This document shows positions 50,486 to 58,167 of a DNA stretch of 64,000 nucleotides, one piece after another. Position 1 is the stretch's first letter; each line of letters starts with the position of its first letter. Made by a program: the position numbers and the translations under genes. Under the pieces are notes generated by a model that was not told the DNA's origin, searched no databases, and saw only the letters and a list, made by a program, of their open reading frames with translations. Source of the DNA: Vannielia litorea (lineage in GTDB: Bacteria > Pseudomonadota > Alphaproteobacteria > Rhodobacterales > Rhodobacteraceae); NCBI RefSeq assembly GCF_018424695.1, contig NZ_QTNQ01000001.1, positions 124,001-188,000 on the forward strand, written 5' to 3'.

Positions 50486-52492
50486 GTGAAAATCAAAACG
50501 CTTCTGATCGCCAACCGCGGCGAAATTGCCTGCCGGATCGCGCGCACTGCGCGGGCCAGCGGTATCACACCTGTCGGCATACATTCGCAGGCCGACGCCA
50601 ATGCCCTGCATGTCCGCGAGATCGGCAAATCTGTCTGTATCGGCGGCGGACCGGCCTCCGAAAGTTACCTGAAGATCGACGCGGTGATTGCCGCCGCGCA
50701 ATCGGTGGGCGCGGATGCGATCCATCCCGGTTACGGCTTTCTGGCCGAAAACCCCGATTTTGCCCGCGCGGTCGAAGCCGCCGGCATGATATTCATGGGG
50801 CCGACGCCGGAAACGCTGGAACGTTTCGGCGACAAGGCCAGCGCCAAAGAGGCCGCCGTGGCGGCCAGCGTCCCGGTGATTTCGGGCGCCGAAGGTGCGC
50901 GGTCCGATCCCGAGCAGATTGCCGAGGAGGTGCGCCAAATGGGCCTGCCGGTGCTGCTCAAGGCTGTCGGCGGCGGTGGTGGGCGAGGGCAACGGCTCGT
51001 CACCGACGAAACCACGCTGGTCGAGGACATCGAAGGCGCGCTGCGCGAAGCAAAATCCACCTTCGGTTCCGAAGGGCTGCTGTTGGAGCGTTTCCTGCCC
51101 GAGGCGCGCCATGTCGAAGTGCAGATCGCAGGTGACGGCAAGGGCCATGTGGTGCACCTGTTCGAACGCGATTGCACGCTTCAGCGCCGTCACCAGAAGG
51201 TCATCGAGGAAGCCCCGGCCTGGGGATTGCCGCGCACGCTTCTGGACGACATCGCGCGCGACGCGGTGCGCCTCGGTGAAACGCTGGACTATCGCGGGCT
51301 GGGCACGGTCGAATTTCTGGTCGCGGGGGACGAATATTTCTTTCTTGAGGTGAACCCGCGCATTCAGGTGGAACATCCCGTCACCGAAGCGATCACCGGG
51401 CTGGACCTTGTCGCGCTTCACCTGCGCATTGCCGAAGGCGCGGGCCTCGGGCTGGTGCAGGAGGATCTGGCGATCAACGGCCATGCGGTCGAGGCACGGC
51501 TATACGCCGAAGATCCGGCGATGCAATTCGCCCCGTCGACGGGTACGCTCACCACGCTCAGCCTGCCATCGGGCCTGCGTATCGACAGCGGCGTCGAGGA
51601 AGGCGATGCCGTCACGCCCTACTACGACCCGATGATCGCCAAGCTGATCGTGCACGCGCCCGACCGGGAAACCGCATTGGCACGTCTGGCCACGGCGCTT
51701 GATCATGTCGCGGTCGAAGGTGTCGAAACCAATCGCGCCTTTTTGACGGCGCTGGCGCGAAACCATGAATTCGAACGGATGCAGGTGCATACCCGCTGGA
51801 TCGACGGCAGGCTGGATGAGCTGACACAGGCACCCGGCCTGACCCGCCCCGATCTGTGGAAAGCAACCGCTGCCATTCTCTTCGTGACCCAGTCGCGCAG
51901 CGACACAAACGCCAATCCCTGGACCAACCGTGATGCCTTTACCGGCTGGCGGCTTGGACTGGGCGGCGATGCGATGGAAGCGGGGCAGCGCGTGACGCTT
52001 ACCGATTCTGACGAGGTATCCGAGGAATTGCGCGTCAGTCCTGTCAAACCGGGTGCCAGATACACCGTCTATTCGGAAAACGGCGAGGCGCTGACACTGT
52101 CGGCACGCGAAATCACGCCGGGCCGTTGGCGCCTGAACGAGGGCGACACTGTCCACCTGATCGAGGCACGTCTGCATGCCGGCGTGATCGAACTGGGCAC
52201 GCCCGAAGGCCGCCTGGTCTTCCGCCCCGCCGCGCCCCTTGCCTTTGCCGGCGGCGATGCCGCGGCGGATCGCGCCGTGACCTCTCCGCTGACCGGCATG
52301 ATTGTCGAAATCAAGGTCTCCGATGGTCAGAGCGTGGCCGAAGGCGACGTGGTTGCGGTCCTGGAATCCATGAAACTCGAAATCTCGATCCGGGCGGCCG
52401 CGGCCGGGATCGCCAGCCACATATCCGTCTCGAATGGAGACATGGTCGACCGGGGCCAGGTCATCGCCGAGATTCTGCCATCCGAGGAGTGA
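50486..52492 (+). CDS. Acyl-CoA carboxylase alpha subunit (BC + BCCP), third system
   Basis: The protein has 668 residues with a GTG start; AGGAG lies upstream. The biotin carboxylase domain is about residues 1-450 (LIANRGEIACRI, HPGYGFLAENPDF, VGGGGGRGQRLV, EVNPRIQVEHPVTEA). A BT-like region and a biotinyl domain (about 595-668) with the biotin Lys in LESMKLEISI follow. It is a fused subunit, unlike the second system. It precedes an HMG-CoA-lyase-like gene, the arrangement expected when the carboxylated product is hydrated and cleaved. Confidence 0.92.
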   Translation: MKIKTLLIANRGEIACRIARTARASGITPVGIHSQADANALHVREIGKSVCIGGGPASESYLKIDAVIAAAQSVGADAIHPGYGFLAENPDFARAVEAAGMIFMGPTPETLERFGDKASAKEAAVAASVPVISGAEGARSDPEQIAEEVRQMGLPVLLKAVGGGGGRGQRLVTDETTLVEDIEGALREAKSTFGSEGLLLERFLPEARHVEVQIAGDGKGHVVHLFERDCTLQRRHQKVIEEAPAWGLPRTLLDDIARDAVRLGETLDYRGLGTVEFLVAGDEYFFLEVNPRIQVEHPVTEAITGLDLVALHLRIAEGAGLGLVQEDLAINGHAVEARLYAEDPAMQFAPSTGTLTTLSLPSGLRIDSGVEEGDAVTPYYDPMIAKLIVHAPDRETALARLATALDHVAVEGVETNRAFLTALARNHEFERMQVHTRWIDGRLDELTQAPGLTRPDLWKATAAILFVTQSRSDTNANPWTNRDAFTGWRLGLGGDAMEAGQRVTLTDSDEVSEELRVSPVKPGARYTVYSENGEALTLSAREITPGRWRLNEGDTVHLIEARLHAGVIELGTPEGRLVFRPAAPLAFAGGDAAADRAVTSPLTGMIVEIKVSDGQSVAEGDVVAVLESMKLEISIRAAAAGIASHISVSNGDMVDRGQVIAEILPSEE

Positions 52493-52496
52493 TGAA

Positions 52497-53456
52497 ATGA
52501 ACGACTTTCCCAAATTCGTCGAATTTCGTGAAGAAGGCCCGCGCGAGGGTTTTCAGATCGAAAAGAAGATTTATCCGATCGAAGAGCGGATCGAACTGAT
52601 CGACATGCTCAGCGAAACCGGTCTGAAGCGCATTCAGGTCGGAAGTTTCGTCAGCCCGAAATACGTACCGCAAATGGCCGACACCGGCGAGTTGTTCCAG
52701 CGTATCAAGCGCAAGCCGGGCGTGAATTACACATCGCTGTGGCTGAACGACAAAGGGTTTCGCAAGGCCCTGACCGCGCATGAGGTCGATATCGACCCGC
52801 GCCTGCTGTTCTATCCCTCCGAGGCATTCGCCCAATCGAACAACAATTGTTCCTCGGCGGAGATGCGGGAAAAACAACGCGACTGGGTCCGTCTTTACAA
52901 GGAAGAAGGATATACCGTCGACGCGGCCTATGTGATGACGGCATTTGGCTGCAACTTCGAAGGCCCCATCCCGCAAGAGCGAATCTTGGACGATTTCCGC
53001 TTTATCCTTCAGCTGTGCGAAGAAGAGAACATCCCCGTGCCGATCCTCGTGGTCGCCGACACCATGGGTTGGGGAAACCCCGAGGCGGTCAAACGGATGA
53101 TCGGCGCGCTGCGCGAAATGGCGCCCGAGGCGCGCATCGGTATGCACATCCATGATACGCGTGGGCTGGGGATCGCCAATCTCCATGCCGCCCTGTCGAT
53201 GGGCGTGGACATGTTCGAAAGCTCGGTCGCCGGTCTTGGCGGCTGTCCTTTCGCGGGCCACGGTCACGCCCGCGCCGCAGGCAATGTCTGCACCGAGGAT
53301 GCGGTGTTCCTGTGTCACGAGCTCGGCATCGAAACCGGCATTGATCTGGACAAGCTGATCGCAGCGGCGAACAAGGCAGAAGAGATCATCGGCGTGCCGC
53401 TCATGGGCCGGGTCATGCATACCGGCGGCCTGGACAAATATCGCAAGGCAAGCTGA
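52497..53456 (+). CDS. HMG-CoA lyase-family enzyme
   Basis: The protein has 319 residues. GAGGAG lies 8 nt before the ATG at 52497. The TIM-barrel start EEGPREGFQIEKK has Glu where HMG-CoA lyase has Asp (GPRDGLQ). The metal and acid sites IHDTRG and GLGGCPFAGHGHARAAGNV, with the catalytic Cys, are present. HMG-CoA lyases split 3-hydroxy-3-methylglutaryl-CoA into acetyl-CoA and acetoacetate. The altered N-terminal motif and an insertion in the Cys loop suggest a different 3-hydroxy-3-alkyl-glutaryl-CoA. Confidence 0.85.
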   Translation: MNDFPKFVEFREEGPREGFQIEKKIYPIEERIELIDMLSETGLKRIQVGSFVSPKYVPQMADTGELFQRIKRKPGVNYTSLWLNDKGFRKALTAHEVDIDPRLLFYPSEAFAQSNNNCSSAEMREKQRDWVRLYKEEGYTVDAAYVMTAFGCNFEGPIPQERILDDFRFILQLCEEENIPVPILVVADTMGWGNPEAVKRMIGALREMAPEARIGMHIHDTRGLGIANLHAALSMGVDMFESSVAGLGGCPFAGHGHARAAGNVCTEDAVFLCHELGIETGIDLDKLIAAANKAEEIIGVPLMGRVMHTGGLDKYRKAS

Positions 53457-53468
53457 GGGAGAATGAAG

Positions 53469-54383
53469 ATGACAAAGGCACTTGATGGGAAGGTGGTTCT
53501 GGTCACCGGGGCCGGCGGTGGGATCGGGCGTGATATCGCCTTGATGGCAGCCTCGGAAGGCGCCGCCGTGGTGGTCAATGATCTGGGCGCGTCACTGAAG
53601 GGCACCGGACAGACGGAAACCGCGGCGCAGAAAGTCGTTGAAGAAATCAAGGCGGCGGGCGGCGATGCGATCGCCGATGGCGGCAACGTCACCGATCCGG
53701 ACGCCGCGCGCGCGATGATCGAAGCCGGAGTCAGCGAATTCGGCCGCATCGACGCGGTGGTGAACAACGCGGGCATCCTGCGCGACGGGTTCTTCCACAA
53801 GATGACCTACGAGGATTTCGACGCGGTTGTGAAGGTCCATCTCTACGGTGCGTTCAACACCAGCCGCGCGGCGGCCGATTATTTCCGCGAACAAGAGGGC
53901 GGTGCTCTGGTGCACATGACCTCGACCTCGGGGCTGATTGGCAATCTGGCGCAGGCGAATTATTCGGCGGCAAAGCTGGGCATCGCGGCCTTCTCGAAAT
54001 CGGTCGCGCTCGACCTGAAACGCTGGAACGTGCGGTCAAACTGCATCGCGCCCTTCGCCTGGAGCCGGATGATCTCGTCTATCAAGACAGACACCCCGGA
54101 ACAGGCGGCACGGGTCGAAAAGATCAAGGAAATGACACCGGCCAAAGTCGCTCCAATGGCCTGTTTCCTGATGAGCGACCGCGCGGCCGACGTGTCCGGA
54201 CAGATCTTTGCGGTTCGCAAGAACGAAATCTTCCTGTTCAACCAGCCCCGCCCGGTGCGGTCGGTTCATTCCGGTGATGGCTGGACCGCCGACGAAATCG
54301 CCGAGCGTGCCATTCCCGCGCTCAAATCGCAATTCACACCGCTCGAAGTTTCGGCGGATGTCTTTTCGTGGGATCCTGTCTGA
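53469..54383 (+). CDS. SDR of the peroxisomal-MFE2-like 3-hydroxyacyl-CoA dehydrogenase type
   Basis: About 304 residues. ATG at 53469 has better spacing to GAGGGAGA than ATG at 53463, which abuts it. Features are VTGAGGGIGRDIAL, VVNDLGAS with the long loop KGTGQTETAAQ typical of HSD17B4/MFE2 domains, VNNAGILRDG, and YSAAK. It oxidises (3R)-hydroxyacyl-CoAs with NAD+. The C-terminal 50 residues extend past the SDR core. Its stop overlaps the next start (TGATG). Confidence 0.87.
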   Translation: MTKALDGKVVLVTGAGGGIGRDIALMAASEGAAVVVNDLGASLKGTGQTETAAQKVVEEIKAAGGDAIADGGNVTDPDAARAMIEAGVSEFGRIDAVVNNAGILRDGFFHKMTYEDFDAVVKVHLYGAFNTSRAAADYFREQEGGALVHMTSTSGLIGNLAQANYSAAKLGIAAFSKSVALDLKRWNVRSNCIAPFAWSRMISSIKTDTPEQAARVEKIKEMTPAKVAPMACFLMSDRAADVSGQIFAVRKNEIFLFNQPRPVRSVHSGDGWTADEIAERAIPALKSQFTPLEVSADVFSWDPV

Positions 54384-55177
54384 TGGGAAGACGCAAAGAA
54401 AAAATCAGCTCCGACATTGCCTGGAGCACCTCTGACAAGATCAGCGTGCGCGGGCTCGATCTGCCCAACGAAATCCTGGGCCACATGAACCTCGGCGATC
54501 TGGCGTTTCTTCAGTTGACGGGTCGCAAGGCCACATCCGAGGAAAGCCGGGTGTTCAACGCCATCGTCATTACCCTGGTCGAACATGGCATCACGCCGTC
54601 GGCCCTGGCGGCGCGGATGACCTATATGGGGGCGCCGGAATCGCTTCAGGCGGCCGTGGCGGCTGGCTTGTGTGGGCTGGGCACCGTCTTTGTCGGTTCT
54701 ATGGAAGGTGCCTCGAAAATGCTTTACGAGGCACTGCCACAGGACAAGTTGGGCACCGGTGTCGATCTGGATGCGCTGGCCGTCGAGACGGTGGACAAAT
54801 TCCGTGCCCGCAAGGCCATCGTGCCGGGGCTGGGCCATCCGGTGCACAAGCCCGTCGATCCGCGCACCCCGCGCCTTTTCCAAATCGCCGCCGAGAACGG
54901 AAAATCCGGCGAATACATCGCGTTGATCCAGAAAATTCAGACCGTGGCCGAGGAAAGATCGGGCAAGATGCTGCCGATCAACGCCACCGGCGCGATCGGG
55001 GCGATCTGCTGCGAATTCGGCTTCCCCTGGAAGATCGTGCGCGGTTTCGGCGTCATGGCGCGGGCCATCGGCCTGGTGGGACATATCCTCGAGGAAAGCG
55101 AAAACCCGATTTCCTATGAGCTGTGGCAGCGTGCCGAAGAAGAAATCCTTGAAACCTCCGGACCGGGGGCGAAATAG
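54383..55177 (+). CDS. Citryl-CoA lyase-like protein (citrate synthase superfamily)
   Basis: The protein has 264 residues, much shorter than citrate synthase (about 430) and matching the stand-alone citryl-CoA-lyase group. It retains the second active-site His region in GLGHPVHKPVDPRTPRLF. Where citrate synthase has the catalytic Asp the sequence reads NATGAIGAICCEFG, so chemistry may be altered. It would cleave a citryl-CoA-like or other 3-hydroxy-3-carboxy acyl-CoA. It is wedged inside the operon between an SDR and a dehydrogenase, so a role in this pathway is likely rather than in the TCA cycle. Confidence 0.8.
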   Translation: MGRRKEKISSDIAWSTSDKISVRGLDLPNEILGHMNLGDLAFLQLTGRKATSEESRVFNAIVITLVEHGITPSALAARMTYMGAPESLQAAVAAGLCGLGTVFVGSMEGASKMLYEALPQDKLGTGVDLDALAVETVDKFRARKAIVPGLGHPVHKPVDPRTPRLFQIAAENGKSGEYIALIQKIQTVAEERSGKMLPINATGAIGAICCEFGFPWKIVRGFGVMARAIGLVGHILEESENPISYELWQRAEEEILETSGPGAK

Positions 55178-55180
55178 GCG

Positions 55181-56332
55181 ATGCAGACCTCGGCCCCCGA
55201 CACCCATAATGATCTGCGCGACGCAATGCGCGCGCTTTGTGCGCAGTTTCCGCCGGAATATCATCGCCGCGAAAGCTACCCCGAGGAGTTTGTCGATGCG
55301 CTGACCCGCGAGGGCTGGCTTGCCGCGATGATCCCAGAGGAATACGGTGGCTCGGGTCTGGGGTTGACGGAAGCCTCGATCATCATGGAGGAGGTGAACC
55401 GCTGCGGCGGAAACGCGGGCCATTGCCACGGGCAGATGTATAACATGGGCACGCTTCTGCGGCATGGTTCGGATGAGCAAAAGCAGAAATACCTGCCCGG
55501 TATTGCCAGCGGCGCGTTGCGCCTGCAATCCATGGCCGTGACCGAACCGACAACCGGGACCGACACCACCAAACTGAAGACGACCGCGGTCAAGAAGGGT
55601 GACCGGTATGAGATCAACGGCCAGAAGGTCTGGATCAGCCGTATCCAGCATTCCGACCTGATGATCCTGCTGGCGCGCACCACGCCCTTGAAAGAGGTCA
55701 GGAAAAAGTCGCAGGGCCTGTCGATCTTCATGGTCGATCTGAAGGCGGCAATCGGCAAGGGCATGGAGATCTGCCCGATCGACAACATGCCCAACCACGA
55801 AACCAACGAAGTGTTCTTCGACAACCTGGAAATACCCGCCGAGAACCTGATCGGCACCGAGGGGCGCGGGTTTTACCATATCCTTGACGGTCTGAACGCC
55901 GAACGCACCCTGATTGCTGCGGAATGTATCGGTGACGGCTACTGGTTCACCGACAAGGCCCGCGCCTATGCCGGCGAGCGGATCGTTTTCGACCGTCCCA
56001 TCGGGCAGAACCAGGGCGTGCAGTTTCCCATTGCCAAGGCCTATGTCAACATCGAGGCCGCCAATCTGATGCGCTTTGAAGCCTGCAGGCGCTTCGATGC
56101 CGGGCTGGATTGCGGAGCGCAGGCTAATATGGCCAAGCTGCTGGCCTCGGAGGCCAGCTGGGAAGCGGCCAATGCCTGCATCCAGACCCACGGCGGCTTT
56201 GGCTTCGCACGGGAATACGATGTCGAGCGCAAGTTCCGCGAGGCGCGGCTTTACCAGGTGGCCCCGATCTCGACCAACCTGATCCTCTCCTATGTCGGTG
56301 AACATATCCTCGGCATGCCGCGATCCTTCTGA
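55181..56332 (+). CDS. Acyl-CoA dehydrogenase
   Basis: The protein has 383 residues. The FAD region is AVTEPTTGTDTTKLKT (family consensus TEPxAGSD, here diverged to TTGTD). The helix-G Glu is in LNAERTLIAAEC. The ending VAPISTNLILSYVGEHILG resembles that of the dehydrogenase at 46293. With three non-equivalent dehydrogenases in one operon, successive desaturations of different intermediates are likely. Confidence 0.87.
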   Translation: MQTSAPDTHNDLRDAMRALCAQFPPEYHRRESYPEEFVDALTREGWLAAMIPEEYGGSGLGLTEASIIMEEVNRCGGNAGHCHGQMYNMGTLLRHGSDEQKQKYLPGIASGALRLQSMAVTEPTTGTDTTKLKTTAVKKGDRYEINGQKVWISRIQHSDLMILLARTTPLKEVRKKSQGLSIFMVDLKAAIGKGMEICPIDNMPNHETNEVFFDNLEIPAENLIGTEGRGFYHILDGLNAERTLIAAECIGDGYWFTDKARAYAGERIVFDRPIGQNQGVQFPIAKAYVNIEAANLMRFEACRRFDAGLDCGAQANMAKLLASEASWEAANACIQTHGGFGFAREYDVERKFREARLYQVAPISTNLILSYVGEHILGMPRSF

Positions 56333-56344
56333 GGTTTGAGGCCC

Positions 56345-57196
56345 ATGAGCGAGATTGACCTTGAGGCGCTGGCACCCTGGCAGGGGCGCACCGAAACCCG
56401 CGAAGACTTGCTGACACAGGGGCTGATCGACAAGTTCCGCGCCACGTTTGGCGGCCATCTTTGGGACGGCGCGGGCGATGTTCCGCTGGGCATTCACTGG
56501 TGTCTGGCCCTTGATGCCGAGCCGACCTCGGCCCTCTCAGAGGACGGCCATGCCGAAAAGGGCGGGTTTCTGCCGCCTGTCCCGCTGCCTGCCCGCATGT
56601 GGGCTGGCGGCAATGTCACCCATATCGCGCCGCTGGCAATCGGCGAGACCGTCACCCGACGCTCGACGATCGGGGATATAGCGGCCAAGCAGGGCCGCAG
56701 CGGCGTGTTGGTCTTTGTTGACCTCGAACAGGAGTTTCAAAGCGGCGACCGGCTTTGCATCCGCGAGACACAAACCATTGTCTTTCGCGGGATCACACCG
56801 CCCGGCCCGGCGCGGACCGCACCTGCACCAGCCCCCGCAGCGCCCGACGCCGCCACGCTGGCATCAAGCCTGACACCCGATCCGGTGCTGCTGTTTCGCT
56901 ATTCCGCGCTGACGTTCAATTCGCATCGCATCCATTATGACCACGTCTATGCGACCGAAACCGAGTCCTATCGCGGACTGGTTGTGCACGGCCCCTTGCA
57001 GGCCACGCTGCTTCTCAACCTGGCCGCGGATGCCTTAAAAGAACCGCCAGGACGGTTTTCTTTCCGGGGTCTTGCCCCGTTGACGCTGCCCTGCAACTTG
57101 CAACTGCATAATGATGGAACCGGTGCCTCCGGAACAGTATGGTGCCAGGATCAAACCGGGATGCGGAGTTTTTCCGCCGAATATTCAGAAGTCTGA
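56345..57196 (+). CDS. FAS1-like/MaoC-type dehydratase (mesaconyl-C4-CoA hydratase-like)
   Basis: The protein has 283 residues from ATG at 56345; TTG at 56336 is an alternative. It has a double hot-dog architecture: an N-terminal FAS1-like half (LPPVPLPARMWAGGNV, IGETVTRRSTI) and a C-terminal MaoC half (FRYSALTFNSHRIHYDHVY, GLVVHGPLQATLLLNL). Members hydrate or dehydrate branched dicarboxylic acyl-CoAs such as mesaconyl-C4-CoA or itaconyl-CoA. A branched dicarboxylic CoA is exactly what the carboxylase would make. It is the last gene of the operon. Confidence 0.85.
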   Translation: MSEIDLEALAPWQGRTETREDLLTQGLIDKFRATFGGHLWDGAGDVPLGIHWCLALDAEPTSALSEDGHAEKGGFLPPVPLPARMWAGGNVTHIAPLAIGETVTRRSTIGDIAAKQGRSGVLVFVDLEQEFQSGDRLCIRETQTIVFRGITPPGPARTAPAPAPAAPDAATLASSLTPDPVLLFRYSALTFNSHRIHYDHVYATETESYRGLVVHGPLQATLLLNLAADALKEPPGRFSFRGLAPLTLPCNLQLHNDGTGASGTVWCQDQTGMRSFSAEYSEV

Positions 57197-57239
57197 ATGG
57201 TTCTTTAGGGTCAACGGACTCCGGTGTTGATTTAAATTT

Positions 57240-57253
57240 CTAACATATGTTAG
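57240..57253. promoter_or_regulatory. TetR-type operator CTAACA-TA-TGTTAG, site 7
   Basis: A fully symmetric 14-bp palindrome including its centre. It lies 42 bp before the leader ORF and 131 bp before livG, in the promoter region of the transporter operon, so uptake shares control with catabolism. Confidence 0.78.
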
Positions 57254-57294
57254 TTTTCAGCAAGCCTCTGAAAAAAGAGGTGGGAGGAGAAACG

Positions 57295-57387
57295 ATGCGA
57301 CGAAACCATGTCACAAGCGGATCACCGTTCGATCGGGTTGAATACGGCCCGGCGGGTTGCTCAGGCCAGTCATGTGCCTTGTCATGA
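57295..57387 (+). CDS. Possible 30-residue leader peptide upstream of livG
   Basis: GGGAGGAG lies 5-6 nt before ATG at 57295. This is the best ribosome site in the region, while livG itself has none. The ORF encodes 30 residues (begins MRRNHVTSGSPFDRVEYGP) and its TGA overlaps the livG ATG as ATGA. Translation of livG is therefore probably coupled to it. No homology is recognised. A frameshifted livG N-terminus is an alternative, but livG is already full length without it. Confidence 0.5.
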   Translation: MRRNHVTSGSPFDRVEYGPAGCSGQSCALS

Positions 57388-58163
57388 CACTGGATGCGGG
57401 ACATGCTTCAACACCGCTCGCCGTGCGCGGCGCTACACTGAAATTCGGCGGTGTGACTGCGCTCAACGATGTGAGCATTTCTGTCAACGACGATGAATTG
57501 CTTGCGATCATCGGCCCGAACGGTGCCGGGAAAACATCTTTTCTGAACGTGACCGCCGGCTTTTACCGCCCGCAAAAGGGACATGTCGAAATCTCGGGGC
57601 AGAACGTGACCGGCCTGCGCGTCGATCAGATCGCCCGGCGCGGTGTGGCGCGTACGTTTCAGGGCACCCATCTTTTTGCCGGGCAGACCGTGGTGGAAAA
57701 CATCATGATTGGTCGTCACATGCTGATGAAATCGAATGTGGTCCAGGCCTTCTTCCAGTTCGGTCCCGTGATGCGCGAGGAATCGGAACATCGGGAAGCC
57801 GCAGAAGAGATCATCGACTTTCTAGAGATCGAGGCAATCCGCAACCGGCCGGTGGGCACGTTGGGATATGGGCTGCGAAAGCGTGTCGATCTGGGCCGTG
57901 CATTGGCGCAGGAACCGTCGATCCTCCTGATGGATGAACCGATGGCCGGCATGAACTCGGAAGAGAAAGAAGACCTGGCGCGCTTCATTCTCGATGTGCG
58001 CGAGGCACGCAAGATCCCAGTGGTTCTGGTCGAGCACGACATGGGCGTTGTCATGGACCTTGCCGACCGGATCGTGGTGCTGGATTTCGGGCGGGTCATT
58101 GCCGAAGGCACCCCGGAAGAAATCCAGAAGGACCCGGCTGTCATAAAGGCATATCTGGGGTAG
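57384..58163 (+). CDS. livG: Branched-chain-amino-acid-type ABC transporter ATPase (LivG)
   Basis: The protein has 259 residues. Walker A is GPNGAGKT, the signature region is LGYGLRKRVDLGRALA (variant usual in this LivG branch) and Walker B is ILLMDEPMAG, followed by the H-loop VLVEHDMGVV. The start at 57384 overlaps the leader ORF stop. With LivF, LivH, LivM and the binding protein it imports a solute into the cytoplasm. An acyl-CoA ligase between livG and livH suggests a carboxylic acid rather than an amino acid. Confidence 0.92.
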   Translation: MTLDAGHASTPLAVRGATLKFGGVTALNDVSISVNDDELLAIIGPNGAGKTSFLNVTAGFYRPQKGHVEISGQNVTGLRVDQIARRGVARTFQGTHLFAGQTVVENIMIGRHMLMKSNVVQAFFQFGPVMREESEHREAAEEIIDFLEIEAIRNRPVGTLGYGLRKRVDLGRALAQEPSILLMDEPMAGMNSEEKEDLARFILDVREARKIPVVLVEHDMGVVMDLADRIVVLDFGRVIAEGTPEEIQKDPAVIKAYLG

Positions 58164-58167
58164 CGGC

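Noticed and set aside
54266-56497. 743-residue minus-strand frame opposite the citryl-CoA-lyase-like and dehydrogenase genes
   Set aside because: Spans several well-supported plus-strand genes and has no recognisable domain.
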